From positions 1 to 12,849 of the forward strand of contig JAJPYW010000003.1 in NCBI GenBank assembly GCA_021204715.1: a DNA stretch of 12,849 nucleotides, read 5' to 3'. Position numbers and translations under genes: made by a program. Source of the DNA: Prevotellaceae bacterium. Its GTDB lineage: Bacteria > Bacteroidota > Bacteroidia > Bacteroidales > Bacteroidaceae. Numbering within the stretch: the stretch's first letter is position 1; every line of letters starts with the position of its first letter. The notes beneath the pieces were generated by a model. That model made no database searches, was not told where the DNA came from, and saw only the letters and a program-made list of their open reading frames with translations. Shown here one piece after another: positions 6,658-12,849 of the stretch.

Positions 6658-8073
6658 ATGACAACCACAATGAACACGACCGACGAGGCCAAAGGGTTTT
6701 ACAAGCTCTCGTGGCTGCAACGCATAGGATTCGGCTCGGGCGACTTGGCCCAGAACCTTATCTACCAAACCATCAGCATGTACTTGCTGCTCTTCTATAC
6801 CAATGTCTACGGCTTGGACCCGGCCAAGGCTGCTTTCATGTTTCTTGTGGTGCGCATCGTGGACGTGCTGTGGGACCCCTTGGTGGGCACCTTCGTTGAC
6901 AAACACCACTTCCGCTTGGGCAAATACCGTGCCTACCTTGTCATGGCCGGCGTGCCGCTGAGCGGCTTCGCGGTGTTGTGTTTCTGGAACGGCTTCTCGG
7001 GCTCGATAGCCTACGCCTACTTCACCTACGTGGGGCTGTCGATGCTCTACACGCTCATCAACGTGCCTTACGGCGCGCTGAACGCCTCGCTCACGCGCGA
7101 CACCAATGAAATTACCACCTTGACGAGCGTGCGCATGCTCCTTGCCAACACGGGCGGCTTGTGCGTGGCCTACGGCATCCCCAAAATCGTGGCCTCGCTC
7201 TCGCCCGACGGCCTGACCAACACGCCAGAGAGCGCCGGGGCTTGGTTCACCACCATGGCCATCTACAGCGTGGTGGGCTTGGTGCTGCTCGTGTTCTGTT
7301 TCAGCCAGTGCAAGGAGCGGGTGGTGATGGACGACAAGGAGACCGAGAACGTGAAGGTGTCTGACCTGTGGGTGGAGTTCAAACGCAACCGTCCGCTGCG
7401 CGTCTTAGCCTTCTTTTTCATCACGGCGTTCGCCATGTCGGCGGTGGGCAACTCGGCGGGTTCTTACTACATGATCTACAACGTGCACGGCACGAGCGAC
7501 CAGATGGCCTACTTCATGGCATTAGGCTCTATCCCGGCCTTGATATTCATGCCCATGGTGCCTTGGATAAAGCGCAAGATAGGCAAGCGGGCCATGTTCA
7601 ACGTGTTCCTCACCATAGCTATCATAGGCATGGCCTTGCTGTACGTCATCTCGATGGTGCCTGCGCTGAAGTCGCAGATATGGTTGGTGTATGTGGCCCA
7701 GTTCATCAAGTCGACGGGCGTCATCGTGGCCACGGGCTACATGTGGGCGTTGGTGCCCGAGGTCATCTCCTACGGCGAATATACCACGGGCAAACGTATT
7801 TCGGGCATCGTGAACGCCTTGACGGGTATCTTCTTCAAGGCGGGCATGGCGCTTGGCGGCGTGGTGCCGGGATTGGTGCTCACGTTCGTGGGCTTCGACA
7901 AGACCAACGCCCTGCAACAGTCGGCTTGGGCCGAGCAGGGGATTCTGTGGTTGGTGGCCGTGATCCCGGCCCTGCTGCTCATACTTGCCATGTTCATCAT
8001 CTCCAAGTATGAACTCGAAGACGATGTGATAGACAGGATCAACAAGGAGATTGAGGCCAGGGCCAAGAAGTGA
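6658..8073 (+). CDS. GPH-family (MelB-like) sugar:cation symporter
   Basis: A 471-residue inner-membrane transporter of the glycoside-pentoside-hexuronide:cation symporter family, with about 12 hydrophobic segments. It should import short xylo-oligosaccharides or xylosides with Na+ or H+. The N-terminal signature FGSGDLAQNLIYQT (25-38) is typical. VRIVDVLWDPLVG (65-77) places Asp69 and Asp73 at the positions of MelB Asp55 and Asp59, which bind the coupling cation. HFRLGKYRAYL (84-94) is the conserved cytoplasmic loop. EVISYGEYTTGKR (374-386) is the second conserved loop, in the C-terminal half. It ends in a charged cytoplasmic tail. Placement between the esterase and the GH10 xylanase matches the symporter called XynD in the Prevotella xyn cluster. 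Start: ATG at 6658; the ATG at 6670 (Met5) is an alternative. The substrate is inferred from context only. Confidence 0.9.
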   Translation: MTTTMNTTDEAKGFYKLSWLQRIGFGSGDLAQNLIYQTISMYLLLFYTNVYGLDPAKAAFMFLVVRIVDVLWDPLVGTFVDKHHFRLGKYRAYLVMAGVPLSGFAVLCFWNGFSGSIAYAYFTYVGLSMLYTLINVPYGALNASLTRDTNEITTLTSVRMLLANTGGLCVAYGIPKIVASLSPDGLTNTPESAGAWFTTMAIYSVVGLVLLVFCFSQCKERVVMDDKETENVKVSDLWVEFKRNRPLRVLAFFFITAFAMSAVGNSAGSYYMIYNVHGTSDQMAYFMALGSIPALIFMPMVPWIKRKIGKRAMFNVFLTIAIIGMALLYVISMVPALKSQIWLVYVAQFIKSTGVIVATGYMWALVPEVISYGEYTTGKRISGIVNALTGIFFKAGMALGGVVPGLVLTFVGFDKTNALQQSAWAEQGILWLVAVIPALLLILAMFIISKYELEDDVIDRINKEIEARAKK

Positions 8074-8103
8074 GGAGTGCGGATGCACGGGGTTCCGAAA
8101 AGG

Positions 8104-8220
8104 AAGTGCCGGGCAGACGGGCGAGGAAGTATCGGCTTGACAAGCAAGTAAGCATCAGTTATATAAACAAGTAAGCACCGGCCTAACAAGTAAGTAAAGC
8201 ACCGGCTTAACAAGCAAGAA
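8104..8220 (+). repeat. Intergenic array of five 23-24-bp units (symporter-GH10 gap)
   Basis: Units start at 8104, 8127, 8150, 8173 and 8197 (lengths 23, 23, 23, 24, 24). Heads are AAGTGCCGGG, AAGTATCGGC, AAGCATCAGT, AAGCACCGGC and AAGCACCGGC; tails are close to ACAAGCAAGT. The last two units are nearly identical. Two heads, AAGTATCGGC and AAGCATCAG, are exact copies of unit heads in the previous gap (6541-6550, 6587-6595). The 30 bp between the symporter stop and the first unit are G-rich and only loosely similar. The 31 bp before the GH10 ATG lie outside the array. Confidence 0.85.
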
Positions 8221-8251
8221 AGAGATTATATCACCCTAAAACTACAGGTAT

Positions 8252-9388
8252 ATGGACAACCACATTATTTTAAAGGTATCAAGAGGCATGGCTGCCTTCA
8301 TGACCTGCATTACGCTTGCCGCATGTGCGGCAGGCACTGTGACCACCCCCGAACGCACCTTGAAAACGGTGTACGGCGATAAGTTCTTAATAGGCACGGC
8401 CATGAACGCCCGGCAAGTGGCCGGCGAAGACTCGGCGGCCGTGGAAGTGGTGAAGAGGCACTTCAGCGCCGTAGTGCCCGAGAACTGCATGAAGTGCGAA
8501 AACATCCACCCCGAAGAGGGACGGTACGACTTCCGCGACGCCGACGCCTTGGTAGACTTCGCCGAGGCCGGCGGCCTGACCGTAACAGGACATTGCCTCA
8601 TCTGGCACTCCCAGCTCGCTCCTTGGTTTACGGTAGACGACAAGGGCCAACCTGTGTCGGCAGAGGTGCTCAAGGAGCGCATGAAGGAACACATCACCAC
8701 CCTTGTCAGCCGCTACAAGGGGCGCGTCAAAGGATGGGACGTGGTGAACGAGGCCATCATGGACGACGGCTCTTACCGCAAGAGCCCCTTCTACGAGATT
8801 TTGGGCGAGGAATACATTCCGCTCGCCTTCCAGTATGCCCACGAAGCCGATCCCGACGCGGAACTCTACTACAACGACTACAGCATGAGCATTCCTGCCA
8901 AGCGCGACGCCGTGGTCAAGTTGGTACAATCGCTGAAAGAACAAGGACTGCGCGTCGACGCCGTGGGCATGCAGGCGCACATAGGCATGGACTATCCCGG
9001 GATAGACGACTTCGAGCAGAGCATGCTGGCCTTCGCCGCCACCGGCGTGAACGTCATGATTACCGAATGGGACATGAGCGCGCTGCCCACCGTGAGCCGC
9101 ACGGCCGATGTATCAGACACCGTGGCTTTCCGCGAGGCGATGAATCCCTACCCCGACGCCTTGCCCGACTCCGTGTCCGAGGCATGGAACGCCCGCATGC
9201 GCTCCTTCTTCGAGCTCTTCTTGAAACACGCCGACTTCGTGACGCGCGTCACCGCTTGGGGCGTGACCGACGGCGACTCTTGGAAGAACGACTTCCCCGT
9301 ACCCGGCCGCACGGACTATCCGCTGCTCTTCGACCGCGACTACCAGCCCAAACCTTTTGTGCAAGCATTGTGTAACGAAACAGAATAA
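8252..9388 (+). CDS. GH10 endo-1,4-beta-xylanase, lipoprotein
   Basis: A 378-residue family GH10 xylanase that cuts internal beta-1,4 bonds of xylan. The leader [13 protein letters not shown] ends in a lipobox (LAAC) with Cys25 as the lipidated residue. Ala-Ala-Gly-Thr follow, with no acidic surface-export signal, so it may face the periplasm (inference). Catalytic acid/base Glu167 lies in [15 protein letters not shown] (161-175) and nucleophile Glu272 in [12 protein letters not shown] (268-279). Other GH10 marks are [14 protein letters not shown] (113-126), YYNDYSM (206-212) and [12 protein letters not shown] (333-344). The residue after the nucleophile is Trp, where many GH10 enzymes have Leu or Phe. 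A segment at about 284-312 ([19 protein letters not shown]) is, as I recall, common in Bacteroidetes GH10 proteins. No carbohydrate-binding module. The gene ends 5 bp before GH43, so the two are probably translationally coupled. Counterpart of XynA in Prevotella. Confidence 0.95.
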   Translation: MDNHIILKVSRGMAAFMTCITLAACAAGTVTTPERTLKTVYGDKFLIGTAMNARQVAGEDSAAVEVVKRHFSAVVPENCMKCENIHPEEGRYDFRDADALVDFAEAGGLTVTGHCLIWHSQLAPWFTVDDKGQPVSAEVLKERMKEHITTLVSRYKGRVKGWDVVNEAIMDDGSYRKSPFYEILGEEYIPLAFQYAHEADPDAELYYNDYSMSIPAKRDAVVKLVQSLKEQGLRVDAVGMQAHIGMDYPGIDDFEQSMLAFAATGVNVMITEWDMSALPTVSRTADVSDTVAFREAMNPYPDALPDSVSEAWNARMRSFFELFLKHADFVTRVTAWGVTDGDSWKNDFPVPGRTDYPLLFDRDYQPKPFVQALCNETE

Positions 9389-9393
9389 GCGAC

Positions 9394-10374
9394 ATGAAGA
9401 AAGAAATGAGATACCTCTTCCCCGCCGATTACATGGCCGACCCTTCGGTGCATGTGTTTAACGGACGGGTGTACATCTACCCCTCGCACGACTGGGAGTG
9501 TGCCAACGTGGAGAACGACAACGGCGACCAGTATGTAATGAAAGACAGCCACGTGCTCTCTACCGACGACCCCATGCACGGCGAGGTCATAGACCACGGC
9601 AAGGCCTTGGACATCGCCGACATTCCTTGGGCGGGACGCCAGTTGTGGGACAGCGACATCGCCGAGAAAAACGGCAAGTACTACCTCTACTTCCCCTTGA
9701 AGGACAAAAACGACATCTTCCGCACGGGCGTGGCCGTGGGCGACCGTCCCGAAGGACCCTTCATTCCGCAACCCGACCCCATACGCGGCAGCTACAGCAT
9801 TGACTACTGCGTGTTGCGCGAAGGCGACGACTACTACCTTTACTTCGGCGGCTTGTGGGGCGGACAGCTGCAACGCTACCAAGACAACAAAGCCTTGGAG
9901 ACGCCTTACCTGCCCGAAGGCGACGCGCCCTCGCTGCCCGGCCGTGTGGTGAAGCTGAGTAAAGACATGCTGCAATATGCCGAGGAGCCGCGCCCTGTCA
10001 TCGTCGTCGACAAGGACGGGCAGCCGCTCAAAGCCAACGACCCGCACCGCTTCTTCGAGGCTACGTGGGTGCATACATACAACGGCAAGTACTACTACTC
10101 CTACTCCACGGGCGACACGCACCTGCTGTGCTATGCCACAGGCGACAATCCTTACGGACCTTTCACCTACCAAGGTGTCATCCTCACACCCGTCGTGGGC
10201 TGGACCACCCACCACTCCATCGTGCAGTACAAAGGCAAGTGGTACCTGTTCCACCACGACAGCGTGCCTTCGGGCGGCAAGTCGTGGCTGCGCAGCTTGA
10301 AAGTATGTGAGTTGGAGTATGACGCAGAAGGGCATATACTCACCATCGACGGCGGCGGTCAGGCGGCTGAATGA
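9394..10374 (+). CDS. GH43 beta-xylosidase / exo-xylanase, cytoplasmic
   Basis: A 326-residue single-domain GH43 enzyme (subfamily 1-like), which releases xylose (or arabinose) from short oligosaccharides by inversion. Expected catalytic residues of the five-bladed propeller: base Asp16 in YMADPSVHVFNG, pKa modulator Asp137 in SYSIDYCVL, acid Glu222 in RFFEATWVHTYNG. GWTTHHSIVQYKGKWYLFHH (269-288) is a strongly conserved late block. Around the pKa modulator the protein has IDYCV where close relatives, as I recall, have IDPAV; the Asp is kept. No signal peptide (MKKEMRYLFPADY), so it should act in the cytoplasm on sugars brought in by the symporter. It begins 5 bp after the GH10 stop, the tightest junction in the operon. 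Start: ATG 9394, or Met5 at 9406. It resembles Prevotella XynB. Arabinofuranosidase activity cannot be excluded. Confidence 0.92.
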   Translation: MKKEMRYLFPADYMADPSVHVFNGRVYIYPSHDWECANVENDNGDQYVMKDSHVLSTDDPMHGEVIDHGKALDIADIPWAGRQLWDSDIAEKNGKYYLYFPLKDKNDIFRTGVAVGDRPEGPFIPQPDPIRGSYSIDYCVLREGDDYYLYFGGLWGGQLQRYQDNKALETPYLPEGDAPSLPGRVVKLSKDMLQYAEEPRPVIVVDKDGQPLKANDPHRFFEATWVHTYNGKYYYSYSTGDTHLLCYATGDNPYGPFTYQGVILTPVVGWTTHHSIVQYKGKWYLFHHDSVPSGGKSWLRSLKVCELEYDAEGHILTIDGGGQAAE

Positions 10375-10383
10375 TATAATCAA

Positions 10384-10482
10384 GGTATAGCCGGCGATAT
10401 AAATAGGTAATCCGACATATATAAATAGGTAGAACCGGCATATATAATAAGGTATAGCCAATCATATAACAACGTATATAAG
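10384..10482 (+). repeat. Intergenic array of 22-23-bp units (GH43-GH67 gap)
   Basis: Units start at 10384, 10406, 10428 and 10451 (22, 23 or 22 bp) and a partial unit at 10473 runs directly into the GH67 ATG at 10483. Each opens GGTA and follows the pattern of a GC-rich core (AGCCGGC, TCCGAC, ACCGGC, AGCCAATC) then ATATAAATA or similar. ACCGGCAT at 10434-10441 also occurs in the esterase-symporter array (6631-6638). The sequence across the GH43 stop codon (GCTGAATGATATAATCAA) resembles the end of unit 4, so the array seems to start inside the gene end. It is more AT-rich than the two earlier arrays. Confidence 0.8.
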
Positions 10483-12594
10483 ATGAGACTGATTGCAACC
10501 CTCCTCTGCACCACCCTGCTTACCCTTGGCCTCCACGCCGAAGACGGCAGCCGCCTTTGGTTGCGGCAAGAGACCGACGCCATGGCCACAGTCACCCTCT
10601 CCGCCCCGCGCACGTCGCACACCTTGGAGCTTGCCCTCAAAGAGCTGCACCAAGCATGGAAAGGAGCGCCCGTCACCTTGCGCGTCAAAAAAGACAAGAC
10701 ACTGACCACCGACGGCTTCCGCATCGTTGCCACAGACGGCGGCATCGAGATAACCTCGCCCGGACATACGGGCATACTCTACGGTGCCTACCACCTGCTG
10801 CGCCTGCAAGCCACCGTGGGCGTGGAGGCAGTCATGGCACAACTGCCCGTAGAAGAGAACCCCACCTACGCCCTGCGCATCCTGAACCATTGGGACAACA
10901 TGGACCGCACCGTAGAGCGCGGCTATGCAGGCCGCTCGCTCTGGGCGTGGGACGAACTGCCCGGCACGATTGACGACCGCTACGAAGCCTACGCGCGCGC
11001 CAACGCCTCCATAGGCATCAACGGCACGGTGCTGAACAACGTGAACGCCTCGCCGCAAATACTCACTGCGGAGAACCTGCAGAAGGTAAAAGCCTTGGCC
11101 GACGTATTCCGCCCCTACGGACTGCGCGTGTATCTCTCGGTGAACTTCGCCTCGCCCATGGTATTGGGCGGCCTTGCCACCGCCGACCCGCTCGATAAAA
11201 ACGTCATCCGTTGGTGGAAAGCCAAAGTAAAAGAGATATATGCCTTGATACCCGACTTCGGCGGCTTCCTTGTAAAAGCCAACAGTGAAGGACAGCCCGG
11301 CCCATGCGACTACAGCCGCACCCATGCCGAAGGCGCCAACCTCTTGGCCGACGCTTTGCAGCCTTATAAAGGCATCGTGATGTGGCGCGCCTTCGTCTAC
11401 AGTGCCGACGACGCCGACCGTGCCAAGCAAGCCTACGAAGAGTTCCAACCCTTGGATGGACAGTTCCGCGACAACGTGGTTATCCAAGTGAAGAACGGCC
11501 CCATCGACTTCCAGCCGCGCGAGCCTTACAGTCCCCTCTTCGGCACCATGGAGCACACGCAACTCATGGCAGAGTTCCAAATCACCCAAGAGTACTTGGG
11601 ACAAGCCAACCACTTGGTCTACTTGGCACCGCTATGGAAAGAGTTCTTCGAGATGGTGCCTGCCACTTCCTTAAAAGCCGTGGCGGGCGTGGCCAACACC
11701 GGCACCGACATCAATTGGTGCGGCCACCACTTCGCCCAAGCCAACTGGTATGCCTTCGGGCGGTTGGCATGGAACCCCGCACTCCCTTCGGAAGCCATCG
11801 CCGAAGAATGGATAAAGCAGACCTTCGGCAAGGGCGGCGACTTGCAAGCCGCAAGCGGAACAGCTGACAACGGAACAACCGGCAACAGAACGGCTGGTGG
11901 CGGCTGTGCCGCCACCGGCACGACAACCATAGACAACCCCGTGGCCACCCTTGTGCAGCTCATGATAGAGAGCCGCGAAGCCGTGGTGAACTACATGATG
12001 CCCTTGGGGCTGCACCACATCTTCGCATGGGGGCACCACTACGGCCCCCAACCTTGGTGCGACATTCCCGGCGCGCGTCCCGACTGGTTGCCGCCCTACT
12101 ACCACAAGGCGGCCAAAGACGGCATCGGCTTCGACCGCACCACCCAAGGAAGCAATTATGTGTCGCAATACCCGGAGGCGTTGGCGACGCTATACAACGA
12201 CGCCACCACCTGCCCCGACGCCTACCTGCTCTGGTTCCACCACCTGCCTTGGAACTACACCATGAAGAGCGGGCGCACCTTGTGGGACGAGCTTTGCCTG
12301 CACTACGATACCGGCGTGCGGCAAGTAAGAAGTTTCCAGCAGACGTGGGACGCGTTGGAGCCTTACATCGACAGGGAACGCTTCGCCGCCGTGCAATCGG
12401 CCTTGAAAGTGCAAGCCCGCGACGCCGTGTGGTGGAAAGACGCCTGCCTGCTCTACTTCCGGCAATTCAGCTGCATGCCCCTGCCAAGCGGCATTGAGCG
12501 CCCCATACACGAATTGGACGCCTTGGAGCGGGTACAACTGCCCGTCAACAACTTCGAGTGCCCTTCAAGGGAGATGTTGGATAAGTATAGATAG
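10483..12594 (+). CDS. GH67 alpha-glucuronidase
   Basis: A 703-residue exported enzyme that removes (4-O-methyl)glucuronic acid from the terminal xylose of xylo-oligosaccharides. The signal peptide MRLIATLLCTTLLTLGLHA probably ends at Ala19, placing it in the periplasm. The N-terminal domain (about 25-125) is the usual GH67 beta-sandwich; the TIM barrel follows from NHWDNMDRTVERGYAG (135-150). Expected catalytic residues are Glu269 in KANSEGQPGP, Asp342 in NGPIDFQPREP and Glu370 in QITQEYLGQ. Their spacing, 73 and 28 residues, equals that of the Cellvibrio GlcA67A residues Glu292, Asp365 and Glu393. The C-terminal domain has YMMPLGLHHIFAWGHHYGP (504-522). Odd point: residues about 452-485 are a low-complexity insertion with five degenerate pentapeptides (GTADN, GTTGN, RTAGG, GCAAT, GTTTI), where relatives go almost directly from the WIK helix to the next helix. 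Last gene of the operon. It has the role of Prevotella XynF. Confidence 0.96.
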   Translation: MRLIATLLCTTLLTLGLHAEDGSRLWLRQETDAMATVTLSAPRTSHTLELALKELHQAWKGAPVTLRVKKDKTLTTDGFRIVATDGGIEITSPGHTGILYGAYHLLRLQATVGVEAVMAQLPVEENPTYALRILNHWDNMDRTVERGYAGRSLWAWDELPGTIDDRYEAYARANASIGINGTVLNNVNASPQILTAENLQKVKALADVFRPYGLRVYLSVNFASPMVLGGLATADPLDKNVIRWWKAKVKEIYALIPDFGGFLVKANSEGQPGPCDYSRTHAEGANLLADALQPYKGIVMWRAFVYSADDADRAKQAYEEFQPLDGQFRDNVVIQVKNGPIDFQPREPYSPLFGTMEHTQLMAEFQITQEYLGQANHLVYLAPLWKEFFEMVPATSLKAVAGVANTGTDINWCGHHFAQANWYAFGRLAWNPALPSEAIAEEWIKQTFGKGGDLQAASGTADNGTTGNRTAGGGCAATGTTTIDNPVATLVQLMIESREAVVNYMMPLGLHHIFAWGHHYGPQPWCDIPGARPDWLPPYYHKAAKDGIGFDRTTQGSNYVSQYPEALATLYNDATTCPDAYLLWFHHLPWNYTMKSGRTLWDELCLHYDTGVRQVRSFQQTWDALEPYIDRERFAAVQSALKVQARDAVWWKDACLLYFRQFSCMPLPSGIERPIHELDALERVQLPVNNFECPSREMLDKYR
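11857..11931 (+). repeat. Degenerate 15-bp repeat inside the GH67 gene
   Basis: Five consecutive 15-bp segments, in frame, encode GTADN, GTTGN, RTAGG, GCAAT and GTTTI (residues 459-483). The first two are clearly related at DNA level (GGAACAGCTGACAAC and GGAACAACCGGCAAC); the others are more diverged. It forms a Gly/Thr/Asn-rich linker-like insertion between two helices of the C-terminal domain and keeps the frame. Confidence 0.6.
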
Positions 12595-12601
12595 ACGGCC
12601 A

Positions 12602-12616
12602 CCTTTATATTAAAGG
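12602..12616 (+). repeat. Short hairpin just after the GH67 stop
   Basis: CCTTTA-TAT-TAAAGG is a perfect 6-bp inverted repeat starting 8 bp after the stop codon. It is too small and lacks a U-tract, so it is unlikely to terminate alone, but it precedes the stronger hairpin by 14 bp and may protect the 3' end of the transcript. Confidence 0.35.
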
Positions 12617-12621
12617 ACGTG

Positions 12622-12676
12622 CATAAAGAAAGTGCCTATAGAAGCGGGAACGCATCTATAGGCACTTCATATAAGC
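12622..12676. terminator. Bidirectional intrinsic terminator between GH67 and ackA
   Basis: AAGTGCCTATAGA (12630-12642) and TCTATAGGCACTT (12655-12667) form a perfect 13-bp stem. Inside it, after one A-A mismatch, GCG and CGC pair around a GGAA tetraloop of the GNRA type. On the minus strand the stem is followed by a U-rich TCTTTATGC, fitting termination of ackA. On the plus strand the tail (CATATAAG) is poorer in U, so termination of the xylan operon may be less efficient. The position between two convergent stop codons supports use in both directions. Confidence 0.85.
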
Positions 12677-12688
12677 TTGTCGAACTAC

Positions 12689-12849
12689 TTACTTGCTCAA
12701 GATAGCCATCGTGTCCAAAGCAATCATCAGCTCCTCGTCGGTGGGGATGACCACCACCTTCACCTTGGAGTCGTCAGCAGAGATAATGGCCTCTTCGCCC
12801 CGTGTCTTGTTGCGCTCGGCACACATCTTGATGCCCATGAACTCCAAGT
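12689..12849 (-). CDS. ackA: Acetate kinase, C-terminal part (runs off the window)
   Basis: The last 52 residues of a minus-strand gene, ending at TAA (12689-12691). It begins [20 protein letters not shown] and continues with [20 protein letters not shown] to the end [12 protein letters not shown]. This matches the end of acetate kinase, whose conserved C-terminus has an N-x-x-R-G-E-x-x-IS segment followed by V-V-x-P-T-x-E-E. The enzyme interconverts acetyl phosphate plus ADP and acetate plus ATP in the cytoplasm, the final step of acetate formation in fermentation. It is convergent with the xylan operon and shares its terminator hairpin. The upstream part, and pta if linked, are outside the window. 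Confidence 0.9.
   Translation of the reverse strand, partial: LEFMGIKMCAERNKTRGEEAIISADDSKVKVVVIPTDEELMIALDTMAILSK

Noticed and set aside
8074..8103. Terminator or promoter between the symporter and the first repeat unit
   Set aside because: It is G-rich, but I see no stable stem with a U-tract and no TAnnTTTG.
9340..11613. Two long minus-strand frames (373 and 383 codons) opposite GH43 and GH67
   Set aside because: Antisense shadows of GC-rich genes. The + strand frames carry full catalytic motifs of known families.

Overview
The window is chromosomal DNA from a Bacteroidales bacterium, of Bacteroides or Prevotella type. The signs are a DUF4493 lipoprotein, a two-receiver plus PEP-synthase-like ATP-grasp protein of a kind I know from Bacteroidales, TAnnTTTG-type -7 promoter elements in place of sigma-70 -10 boxes, starts without clear Shine-Dalgarno sequences, and a xylan cluster resembling the xyn genes of rumen and gut Bacteroidetes. 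Coding DNA is GC-rich and the gaps are markedly AT-rich. I cannot fix the genus or species.

Layout. Positions 1-69 may hold the tail of a + strand gene. Positions 80-883 (minus) encode a DUF4493 lipoprotein. Positions 1135-4140 (minus) encode a 1001-residue protein with a degenerate receiver, an intact receiver, a PPDK-type ATP-binding domain and an unassigned C-terminal domain. A 761-bp divergent spacer (4141-4901) carries the promoter of that gene, a 47-nt uninterrupted purine run, two 23-bp tandem arrays, a possible operator and the promoter of the xylan operon. From 4902 to 12594 five + strand genes form the operon: sialate O-acetylesterase-family esterase, GPH sugar:cation symporter, GH10 xylanase, GH43 beta-xylosidase, GH67 alpha-glucuronidase. 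A strong hairpin at 12630-12667 separates it from the convergent 3' end of acetate kinase (ackA).

How it works together (inference). The GH10 lipoprotein cuts xylan or xylo-oligosaccharides, and the exported esterase removes acetyl groups. The exported GH67 enzyme removes (4-O-methyl)glucuronic acid from oligosaccharide ends. The symporter imports short products, and GH43, which has no signal peptide, finishes them in the cytoplasm. No SusC/SusD pair and no hybrid two-component regulator lie in the window.

Most notable observation. Every long gap inside the operon (6522-6657, 8074-8251, 10375-10482) is built almost entirely from 4-5 degenerate tandem units of 22-24 bp that begin at or beside the upstream stop codon. 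Units from different gaps share exact words (AAGTATCGGC, AAGCATCAG, ACCGGCAT), so they look like one repeat family. The leader region upstream has two more 23-bp arrays. The only gap without repeats is the 5-bp GH10-GH43 junction. I know of no named element that matches.
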